From: JBFMAI01 sp040755725
GTDB lineage: Bacteria > Planctomycetota > Phycisphaerae > UBA1845 > Fen-1342
DNA: 64,000 nucleotides
Direction of reading: 5' to 3'
NCBI GenBank assembly: GCA_040755725.1
Contig: JBFMAI010000040.1
Span: 597,304-661,303, forward strand
Program-made: the position numbers and the translations under genes
Shown here: piece after piece, positions 1-7,046 of the stretch
Position numbering within the stretch: the stretch's first letter is position 1
Layout of the letters: every line of letters begins with the position of its first letter
Notes under the pieces: model-generated
Seen by the model: only the letters and a program-made list of their open reading frames with translations
Told to the model about the DNA's origin: nothing
The model's database searches: none

Positions 1-154
1 AGGCGCTGTGTGGGTTGTACGAGACGTAGAAGCTGGCGAGGTCGAAGTTGCGGTAGACCAGGCCGACGGCGACCAGGGCCGCCAGCCCACCGACCACCGC
101 CAACGCGATGCTGAGTTTCGCCTGTCCTTCGTATGAACTGAGCTTGAGCGCCAC
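1..154 (-). CDS. N-terminus of a membrane protein, cut by the window edge
   Basis: An open frame starts at a GTG at 154 and runs off the left edge (51 codons visible). A purine-rich AGGGG lies about 8 bases upstream. The visible protein has a short polar start (VALKLSSYEGQAKL), then one hydrophobic segment of about 20 residues rich in Ala, Val and Gly, then a polar stretch. This fits a signal anchor. The frame from the ATG at 180 is a different one and meets a stop quickly. The gene is divergent from purN. The function cannot be told from this fragment. Confidence 0.5.
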   Translation of the reverse strand, partial: MALKLSSYEGQAKLSIALAVVGGLAALVAVGLVYRNFDLASFYVSYNPHSA

Positions 155-228
155 GTTGCAGCCCCTAGTCGTGTCCTCATGACCTCGCGGGCAAGGCCGG
201 CCGACCCGCCGGCCCACGGTGCTGCGTA

Positions 229-257
229 TTGTAGCGTCCGTTTAATTCCTGCATACT
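229..257 (+). promoter_or_regulatory. Predicted sigma-70-type promoter for purN
   Basis: TTGTAG at 229-234, a 17-base spacer, and CATACT at 252-257. The expected transcript starts near 264, giving a leader of about 40 bases before purN. This is one of the few AT-rich spots in the region. Prediction from sequence only. Confidence 0.35.
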
Positions 258-305
258 GCCCCGCAACACGCGGCCCCCGGCCGCCTGCGTCCCGGCCCCG
301 GAACG

Positions 306-947
306 ATGCCGATGCCTCCAGCCGAAACTCCCCGTCCTCAACCCCTCCGCCTCGCGGTCCTCATCTCCGGCAGCGGAACCACCCTGGAAAACCTGATCCA
401 GCGGATTCAGGATGGGCGTTTGCGTGGCGTGCAAATCCGGCTCGTCATCAGCTCGCGCGCGGCGGTCCGCGGCGTTGAAATCGCACGCCGCGCCGGCCTG
501 CCGACCGACATCATCCGCCGCCGGGACTTTGCCGACGACCAGTCCTTCTCGGAGGCCATCACGGCGTCCTTGGACCGCGCGACGGTCGATCTGGTCGTGC
601 TGGGCGGGTTTCTCTGCCACTGGCGCCTGCCAACGAAATACGAAGGGCGGACCCTGAACATCCACCCGGCGTTGCTGCCGCGTTTTGGCGGCCGGGGCTT
701 TTACGGACATCGCGTTCACGAGGCCGTGCTGGCCGCGAAGGAGCCCGTGAGCGGTTGCACGGTCCACCTGGTGGACCAGCTCTATGACCACGGGCCGATC
801 ATTGCGCAAGCCGAGGTCCCCGTGCTGCCCGACGACACGCCCGAATCGCTGGCCGAGCGGGTCGGCCGCGCCGAGCGCGAGCTGTATCCCAATGTCATTC
901 AAGCGGTTGCCGATCACGGCTTAGACTGGCTCGCTCGTCGCGGGTAA
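306..947 (+). CDS. purN: Phosphoribosylglycinamide formyltransferase (GART)
   Basis: Transfers a formyl group from 10-formyl-THF to GAR, the third step of purine synthesis, in the cytoplasm. The 213 residues match the family length. The phosphate-binding loop reads SGSGTTLENL (21-30), where SGxGSNL is usual. The catalytic block NIHPALLP (118-125) carries the catalytic His120, and the DHGPII block (161-166) carries the catalytic Asp161. A second ATG lies two codons in (312) and could be the true start; GGAA precedes the first. The 3' end overlaps the convergent regulator gene by 53 bp. purL of the same pathway lies far away at 39 kb. Confidence 0.95.
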   Translation: MPMPPAETPRPQPLRLAVLISGSGTTLENLIQRIQDGRLRGVQIRLVISSRAAVRGVEIARRAGLPTDIIRRRDFADDQSFSEAITASLDRATVDLVVLGGFLCHWRLPTKYEGRTLNIHPALLPRFGGRGFYGHRVHEAVLAAKEPVSGCTVHLVDQLYDHGPIIAQAEVPVLPDDTPESLAERVGRAERELYPNVIQAVADHGLDWLARRG

Positions 948-2058
948 GCCGGCCCAGCGGCAGCACGGCGGCATCGGGCGGGCTGGTCGCTGGGCGAGCT
1001 TTCAGGCAGACGTGCATGAGTCGACGAAGCGCCTTGCCAACACGCGCACCGACTTCGCCAACACTCAGCAGCGCCTCGACATAGGCCGCCCGTCGACTAA
1101 TGATCTCGAACCCGTATGACCCCGCCTCTGCTCGCAACCGCCGCACTATGCTCTGAAGGGTGGCCGTATCACTAAGATTATGCGCTACAGCCAGTTGCGA
1201 CACTCTATCTCGCAGCCCGGCCACAAAATGATCGATCAGCGGCGCCATGTCCTCGTCGTCGGACAACGTGCTCACCACCGGCTGGTCGAGCAATCCGCCA
1301 ACTAGATCAAGTAGCTCCTCCCGCGTGATGGGCTTGGTCAGGTAGCCTGTGCAACCCGCCGCCGCACATTCCTCACGGCGTTCGTCACCTGCTTGGGCTG
1401 TTAGTCCGATAATAGGCCCAACATAACCACGTCTACGGATTCGCCGCACGACATCCAACCCGTTGAAGCTCGCGCTTTCGAGATCCACCAGGATCAGGTC
1501 GAACTCCCCACGTGCGCCAAACCGCACGGCGTCTTCCGACGATGTCGCGCAGGCCAGATCGACGTGTCGCCGGCGCAGCAGCCGCCGAACGAGCTCGTGG
1601 GTCAACTCCGAGTCGTCAACCACGAGCACATGCAGCAAGCGACCGTGGGGCGCCAGGAGCGTCACATCCACGGGGCGCTCGAACGTCAGTCCGACTTCGT
1701 GCAGGACCGCGGATCCCATCAGATAGCGGCAGCGGGCCACGCGGCCCGAGACGGTCTGGTCGCACCCGTAAGGGCTTGGTAGCGCCACCCGGCACCGCGC
1801 GCCGGGGTACAGGAACTGCCCGGCGAGGAACCCGAGGCCTTCGCGGCTAACGTTGCGGCAGGCAATAACATACGAATCAGAGAACTCATCCCCCCGCAGC
1901 ATGTGGAGCGTGAGCGGTCCCGGCCGGTACGGGAAGCGGTTTGATTGTCGCTGATCCGGGTGGCTCCCCTGCGCCGCCGACTGGTCCAAGCGGTCCAACC
2001 AAGCCACAACCGTTGCGGCGTCCGCCCGTAACCCACGTGCCGGGCTCGTGATAGCCAT
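895..2058 (-). CDS. PilZ-receiver response regulator with a degenerate Hpt-like tail
   Basis: 387 residues in three modules. A PilZ domain comes first, with RxxxR (RQSNR, 37-41) and NxSxxG (69-74), the c-di-GMP-binding signature. A full receiver domain follows, with the Asp pair at 148-149, phospho-acceptor Asp192, Thr220 and Lys242. The C-terminal helical part reads like a histidine phosphotransfer domain (LRAEAGSYGF, 308-317), but Arg306 sits where the phosphorylated His should be. The start is backed by AAGGA six bases upstream of the ATG. It is a cytoplasmic regulator joining phosphorelay and c-di-GMP inputs, with no DNA-binding output domain. A GGDEF gene follows upstream on the same strand, so the two may work together. 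The partner kinase is not in the window. Confidence 0.85.
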   Translation of the reverse strand: MAITSPARGLRADAATVVAWLDRLDQSAAQGSHPDQRQSNRFPYRPGPLTLHMLRGDEFSDSYVIACRNVSREGLGFLAGQFLYPGARCRVALPSPYGCDQTVSGRVARCRYLMGSAVLHEVGLTFERPVDVTLLAPHGRLLHVLVVDDSELTHELVRRLLRRRHVDLACATSSEDAVRFGARGEFDLILVDLESASFNGLDVVRRIRRRGYVGPIIGLTAQAGDERREECAAAGCTGYLTKPITREELLDLVGGLLDQPVVSTLSDDEDMAPLIDHFVAGLRDRVSQLAVAHNLSDTATLQSIVRRLRAEAGSYGFEIISRRAAYVEALLSVGEVGARVGKALRRLMHVCLKARPATSPPDAAVLPLGRLTRDERASLSRDRQPLE

Positions 2059-2225
2059 CGTGATCCTTCAATGTACAGACCGGCCGACCGCAGCGATTCC
2101 CGGCCCCACTCGCCCCGGCTCAACGCGGTCGCTCTCTCAGCCCCTATCGACGAACCGCTCCCCTCTTCGTTAACCCTGCCGCATGGGCACGTGGAGGCAA
2201 CCCCATGCGCTCGGAGTCCGTGCTG

Positions 2226-3818
2226 TCACACAACCCGGCAGGCAACCTGGTTGCCGCCGCCGGACTGCGCGCTCGTAATCAGGCGCACGGCGGCACTGAC
2301 GAGCAGCTCCAGCGTGTGCGTCTGGTTGCTCGGCTTGACGCAGAGCAGGCCGGCACTGACGGTCACCGGGGCCGCGGTCCCGCCGACCGTGACGGGGGCT
2401 GCGGCGACCTCGCGGACAACCCGTTCGGCCAACGCAGTGGCCTCGTCGCGCGTACACGATTCCAACAGCAGGACGAATTCATCGCCACCCCAGCGACCGA
2501 CCAGGGTCTTCTCCGGGAGGGCGGCGCGCATTCGCGCCACAACTTGCTGAAGCGTCGCATCGCCGAAGGCCCGTCCGAGCCGCTCATTCACCCGCTTGAA
2601 CTGGTCCACGTCGAAGTAGCACAGGGCCACCGCGGTGCCGTAGCGGGCCGCCTGGGCCAGCAGCTCCTGGGCGGCGGAAGTGAAACCGCCGCGGTTCAAC
2701 ACCCCCGTGAGTGGATCGCGTTTGGCTTGCTCGCCCTGCGGATCGGGTTGCGGGGCCGATCCGCCCCCGGCCGCCGCCTTCTGCACGAATTCGTTGATCT
2801 GGCCGACCAGGGCCGTGGTGTTGTCGGCCGCCTCGCGGGCCGTATCAACGAGCAACTGCGGGAGTTGGGCCTGTGGCGCTGCACCCTCGTTGAAGAAGGC
2901 GTACAACTGGGCAAACTCGGCTTGCACCTCCGCAAGGTAGGACGACGGGTCCATCTGCGGGGCGCGCGCCCGCAGCAAGCCCATCAACGCTTCGGCATCG
3001 GCGCGACACCAGGCGTCCATCGCGTGCGGCAACAAGCCGGCGGCGTAGGTCGCGTCGCGCAGCGCCGCCGACGGAACCAACTCACCAAGTCGGTCCGGGT
3101 GATGATGGAACGCGACGGCATCGACGAACAGACCGGGTAGCTCCAGTTTCTGGGCCAGACTGCGCCCCACCTCCGTGTGATCGAGCCCGAACAGCTCGCG
3201 CTCTTTCTGAAGCTGCGACTCAACCCCCGCCCCGGCCCCGCGCAACACGTCCAGGTACGACTTGTCAACAGCGTACATGACCGGCAACGCGAAGTCCTGG
3301 AACAGCCCCGCCACGAACGCTTCCTCGGCCACGCTCTTGTCCAACAGCGTGGCCAGGCGGCGCGCCGCCACCGCCTTCGACAGCGACGATTCCCAGAACG
3401 CCTCCGACTCCTCGGGGGTCAGGTGCAACTCGTTGTGCAGTCCCGCCATGCAGTAGCTGATGGCCAACGTCCGCACGGTGCCGAGGCCAAGGAGGTTCAC
3501 GGCCATCCGGATGTTGGTGACCTTGGTTCGCACTCCCGCCCACGACGAGTTGGCCAGCGCCAGCAGCTTGCTGCTCAGCGAGCTGTCCGCCTGAATGACG
3601 CGGGCATAGTCGCCCGGTTCGGCGTCGGGGTTCTTGCCCAGTTCCACGAACTTGACCGCCACGGCCGCCGCTGTAGGCAGATACGACAGGGAGTCGATTC
3701 GGGCCTTGATCTTCTGCTGCTGGAGGTTCGCGGGCCCTGCTCCCCCCGGCGACTCGGCCGCCGCTACCGCCGTCATGCCCGCGGACGACTGCTTCGTTAT
3801 GGTGGTTGGCGTTGCCAT
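2226..3818 (-). CDS. HDOD domain-diguanylate cyclase (GGDEF)
   Basis: 530 residues from the ATG at 3818, which has GAGGG seven bases upstream; an in-frame ATG at 3866 is less likely. An HDOD domain (about 30-240, starting SLSYLPTAAAVAVKF) is followed by a linker and a GGDEF domain with the active-site motif RWGGDEFVLL near residue 430. The cyclase should make c-di-GMP from two GTP. The RxxD inhibitory site normally five residues before GGDEF is absent (PEKT there), so product feedback is probably lost. No membrane segment or sensor is visible, so HDOD is the likely input module. It sits 167 bp upstream of the PilZ-receiver gene on the same strand and is divergent from the HD-GYP gene. Confidence 0.9.
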   Translation of the reverse strand: MATPTTITKQSSAGMTAVAAAESPGGAGPANLQQQKIKARIDSLSYLPTAAAVAVKFVELGKNPDAEPGDYARVIQADSSLSSKLLALANSSWAGVRTKVTNIRMAVNLLGLGTVRTLAISYCMAGLHNELHLTPEESEAFWESSLSKAVAARRLATLLDKSVAEEAFVAGLFQDFALPVMYAVDKSYLDVLRGAGAGVESQLQKERELFGLDHTEVGRSLAQKLELPGLFVDAVAFHHHPDRLGELVPSAALRDATYAAGLLPHAMDAWCRADAEALMGLLRARAPQMDPSSYLAEVQAEFAQLYAFFNEGAAPQAQLPQLLVDTAREAADNTTALVGQINEFVQKAAAGGGSAPQPDPQGEQAKRDPLTGVLNRGGFTSAAQELLAQAARYGTAVALCYFDVDQFKRVNERLGRAFGDATLQQVVARMRAALPEKTLVGRWGGDEFVLLLESCTRDEATALAERVVREVAAAPVTVGGTAAPVTVSAGLLCVKPSNQTHTLELLVSAAVRLITSAQSGGGNQVACRVV

Positions 3819-4068
3819 ATACTGGCCCTCAGCCGGCCGCCGGGACAGGCGCCCGTTGATCCCCACTATCGGTCGTCACGGTGACCGGCCCGCGCGCTGG
3901 CCGCCGGGCCACACCGTCTCCGGCTCGGTCCCGCGGCTGTTCATCGTCTACGTTTGGGGTCCGCTTTAGGGGGGTACTCAAGGTCCGGTCGGGCCGCGCC
4001 GATGCACCGGCGTGGCCAAGCGCCGTCTTGGCCTCGGCGAGGTCCGCCTCGCGGGGTGGTGTGTGGAC

Positions 4069-5085
4069 ATGAAACTGACGACCGCCGGCGCGGGTCGCAT
4101 ACTGCTCGTCGGCGCCGGTCCCGCCAGCAACGATCTGGCCGGCCTGCTGGGCCCCCCCGACTGGATTTGTCAGCGGTCGGAGTCGACGGCGGGGGTCCTG
4201 CTGCAACTCCGCTTGGAACCACAGATCGACATCGTCCTGCTCGTACCCAGCGCGGACCTCCGCCCGTACACCGAGCTTTGCCGGCAGATCAAGTTCGACA
4301 CGCGCACGGCGTTCATATCGGTCATCGTGGCGCTGCCGGCGGAGTGCGCGGTCCAGCGGGCCGACGTCTTCGCGGCCGGGGCGGACGACTGCCTGCAACT
4401 GCCCGCGTCGCCCGCCGAGATCGTCCTGCGCTTGTCGAACCTCTGCCGCGTCAAACGGGCCACCGACTCGCTCGAGGACGCCACCGCCGTCATCACCTCG
4501 CTGGCCAATGCTATCGAAGGCCGCGATTTCTACACCCGCGGCCACGTCGAGCGCGTCGCCGACTACGCGGTGGAGCTCGGCCGACGGGTCGGCGTCCCCG
4601 ACACCGACCTGGCCGTCCTGCACATCGGCGGGATCGTCCACGACATCGGCAAGGTCGCCGTGCCCGACCACATTCTCAACAAGCCCGGTAGTCTGACGCC
4701 CGAGGAATGGGAGCTCGTCCGCCGCCACCCCTTGGTCGGCTACGACATCCTCCAACCGCTGCGCACCTTCCGCAGCGTCCTGCCCCTGGTGCGCTGGCAC
4801 CACGAACGGCCCAACGGCACCGGCTACCCGGACGGCCTGAGCGGCAAGGAGCTGCCCCTGCTGCCGCGCATCGTCGCGGTCGCGGACGTGCTCGACGCGC
4901 TCAGCACCGCCCGGTCTTACCGGCCGGCCTTCTCCACGGAGAAGTGCCGCCAAATCCTGACCACGGGGGCCGACAAGGGCGACCTCGACGCCGACCTCGT
5001 GACCACCCTGCTCGAAATCTGGGGTGACACCGCGGCCGGCCGCGAAGCCGCCTTGGCCGCCTCCGGCTTCGCGCCGCAACCCTGA
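4069..5085 (+). CDS. Pseudo-receiver-HD-GYP phosphodiesterase
   Basis: 338 residues from the ATG at 4069; a GTG at 4012 in frame would add 19 residues. The N-terminal part (about 10-128) has the receiver fold pattern, but Val59 replaces the phosphorylated Asp and the conserved Lys region reads LPAS, so it should not be phosphorylated. An HD-GYP domain follows with HDIGK (191-195), HHER (244-247) and NGTGYPDGL. That domain normally hydrolyses c-di-GMP to pGpG or GMP with a bound metal pair. It is divergent from the HDOD-GGDEF gene, so synthesis and breakdown enzymes sit side by side. Control probably comes through protein contacts of the pseudo-receiver. Confidence 0.9.
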   Translation: MKLTTAGAGRILLVGAGPASNDLAGLLGPPDWICQRSESTAGVLLQLRLEPQIDIVLLVPSADLRPYTELCRQIKFDTRTAFISVIVALPAECAVQRADVFAAGADDCLQLPASPAEIVLRLSNLCRVKRATDSLEDATAVITSLANAIEGRDFYTRGHVERVADYAVELGRRVGVPDTDLAVLHIGGIVHDIGKVAVPDHILNKPGSLTPEEWELVRRHPLVGYDILQPLRTFRSVLPLVRWHHERPNGTGYPDGLSGKELPLLPRIVAVADVLDALSTARSYRPAFSTEKCRQILTTGADKGDLDADLVTTLLEIWGDTAAGREAALAASGFAPQP

Positions 5086-5180
5086 CCGGCCCCGCCGGCT
5101 GCCCGGAATGCTAGCGCACGACTTGCGGGCCGACTCCGGTGCGGCCACACTGGCGCCACGGACATCCGGGCAGCGGGTTT

Positions 5181-7046
5181 ATGCGTTGGCTTCATGACGT
5201 CGGCGTCGGACTGTGGCGGCTGCTGCCCGGAAACCCCATCGTCGCACGGGTGGTGTCGGCCGGGGGACGCCGCCGCCGCCACTACTGGGCCCGCCTCACC
5301 TACCTGGTCGCGCTGGTGGTGGTGTTCATCTTCGGCGGCGGCCTGCTGATCGGCGGAGGTGAGCAGAGCCTGGCCGACCTGGCCAAGCAGGCCACGCAGA
5401 CCTTCATGGTCGTCAGCCTGATGCAGCTCGGGCTGGTGTGCTTTGTGGCGCCGGTCTTCTGCGCCGGCGCCATCACGCAGGAGAAGGACGCCAACACCTA
5501 CCACATCCTGCTCACCACGCCGCTCAGCAATGCCCAGATCGTCCTGGGCTCGCTCTTCAGCCGACTCGCGTTCGTCGGCGCCCTGCTGCTCTCCGGACTG
5601 CCGATCTTCTGCATCACGATGCTCTACGGCGGGGTCACGACGCACGAGATCTTCGAGAGTTTCGCCCTGGCGGCCTGCACGGCGGTGCTGACCGGCTCAA
5701 TTGCGATCCTGATCAGTTTTCTGCGGCTCGACACGCGCCGCACGCTGTTCGCGTTCTTCATCGGGATCGCGGTGTACCTGCTGGGGGTGGGACTCGTCGG
5801 CTTGTCGCCGTGGGGGCAGCTCCCCCAGGCCCCGCCCGCCGTCAGCAATCTCGGCGGCCTACCGCTCCGCATGAGCTGGCTCGCCCCGGTTCACCCGTTT
5901 CTGGCCTTGCTCGTGGTCACGGGGCAAACCCCGGCCCCCGACCTCGCCGCCGTCAGCCATTTCGCCCGGCCGGTGCAGTGGTTGCTGGTGTACCCGGCGT
6001 ACGGCTATCTCCTGCTGAGCCTGATCGCGTCGACCCTGATGATCCTCATCAGCCTCATCTTCGTCCGCCGTGGGGCGCGACAGGGCGAGCCGACGATCGC
6101 CGCGTGGCTGCAAGAGCATCTTGTGCCGCGCCGCCTGCGCCGCCGTCGCCCGCCGCGCCGCGTCTGGCGCAACCCCATCGCCTGGCGTGAAGCGATGACC
6201 CGCGGGTCGGCCGGCGGGCGGTCCGCTCTGCGGCTGGTGCTGAACGTGGCCGGCCTGGCCGCGGGCCTCGCGCTGCTGATCGCGTACCACAGCGGTGCCT
6301 TCGGTACCGATCCGCCCGCAGCCGCCGCCACCCGCGATTGGCTCGTCCCCCTGGTTTGGCTGGAGTGGGCCATCGCGCTGCTGGTGGCGACCAGCACGGC
6401 GGCCAGCACACTGACGCGCGAGAAGGAAGCCCAGACGATGGAGCTGCTCCGCGTCACCCCGTTGACCAGTCGCTACATCATCGCCGGCATGTTGCAGGGT
6501 CTGGTACGACTAGCCCTGCCGATGCTGGCCGTCCCGACGCTGACCGTGACCCTGTTCGCGGCGCTCGACCTGCTACGGCCCGGGACCCCGCCCGTCACCA
6601 CCCCCGAAGCCGTCCTGCTCCTGCCCGTCCAAGTCATCGCCTTCACGGCCCTGGCGGCCATGATCGGCCTGCACTTCTCGCTCTGGTCCCGCAAGACCGT
6701 CCCGGCGGTGATGATCAGCACGGCGGTCGTGCTCGGCGGGGCCGGCTTGCTGACCGCCTGCGGCGCCGCCGTTCGCACCGCCAGCCCCACCGTGCTCGCC
6801 GTCCTCTGGCCCTTCACCCCCGTGTGGGGCCTTCAGGCCCTGCTTGATCCGCACGGCGTGGCCGAGTCCGCCGCGTTGGCCTGGGGCAGCGGCGGGGGCC
6901 TGAGCGCGTCCGAGGTGCTCAACTTCCGCATCGCCCGCGGCGTGTTCAGCCTGGTCGCCGCCGCCGTCTACCTCGCCATCACCTACGCTCTGTACAACAA
7001 CATGGTGCGCGGCTTCGACATGACCGTGCGGCGCCAGTCGGCGTGA
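5181..7046 (+). CDS. ABC-2 type transporter permease, two-module
   Basis: Integral membrane protein of about 621 residues from the ATG at 5181 (a GTG at 5139 is an alternative). It is built of two similar halves. Each half has a TM helix, then an amphipathic block (ITQEKDANTYHILLTTPL and LTREKEAQTMELLRVTPL), then four to five more TM helices. That block is typical of ABC-2 permeases of the ABC-transporter/Gld type, where it contacts the ATPase. Between the halves is an Arg-rich cytoplasmic loop. No ATPase gene is adjacent in the window, so its partner must be elsewhere. The substrate is unknown. The last 474 bp are also open on the other strand as the tail of the GT39 gene. Confidence 0.85.
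   Translation: MRWLHDVGVGLWRLLPGNPIVARVVSAGGRRRRHYWARLTYLVALVVVFIFGGGLLIGGGEQSLADLAKQATQTFMVVSLMQLGLVCFVAPVFCAGAITQEKDANTYHILLTTPLSNAQIVLGSLFSRLAFVGALLLSGLPIFCITMLYGGVTTHEIFESFALAACTAVLTGSIAILISFLRLDTRRTLFAFFIGIAVYLLGVGLVGLSPWGQLPQAPPAVSNLGGLPLRMSWLAPVHPFLALLVVTGQTPAPDLAAVSHFARPVQWLLVYPAYGYLLLSLIASTLMILISLIFVRRGARQGEPTIAAWLQEHLVPRRLRRRRPPRRVWRNPIAWREAMTRGSAGGRSALRLVLNVAGLAAGLALLIAYHSGAFGTDPPAAAATRDWLVPLVWLEWAIALLVATSTAASTLTREKEAQTMELLRVTPLTSRYIIAGMLQGLVRLALPMLAVPTLTVTLFAALDLLRPGTPPVTTPEAVLLLPVQVIAFTALAAMIGLHFSLWSRKTVPAVMISTAVVLGGAGLLTACGAAVRTASPTVLAVLWPFTPVWGLQALLDPHGVAESAALAWGSGGGLSASEVLNFRIARGVFSLVAAAVYLAITYALYNNMVRGFDMTVRRQSA

Noticed and set aside
3829..5148. 439-codon minus-strand frame antisense to the HD-GYP gene
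   Set aside because: No recognisable motif; the HD-GYP frame has full catalytic motifs.
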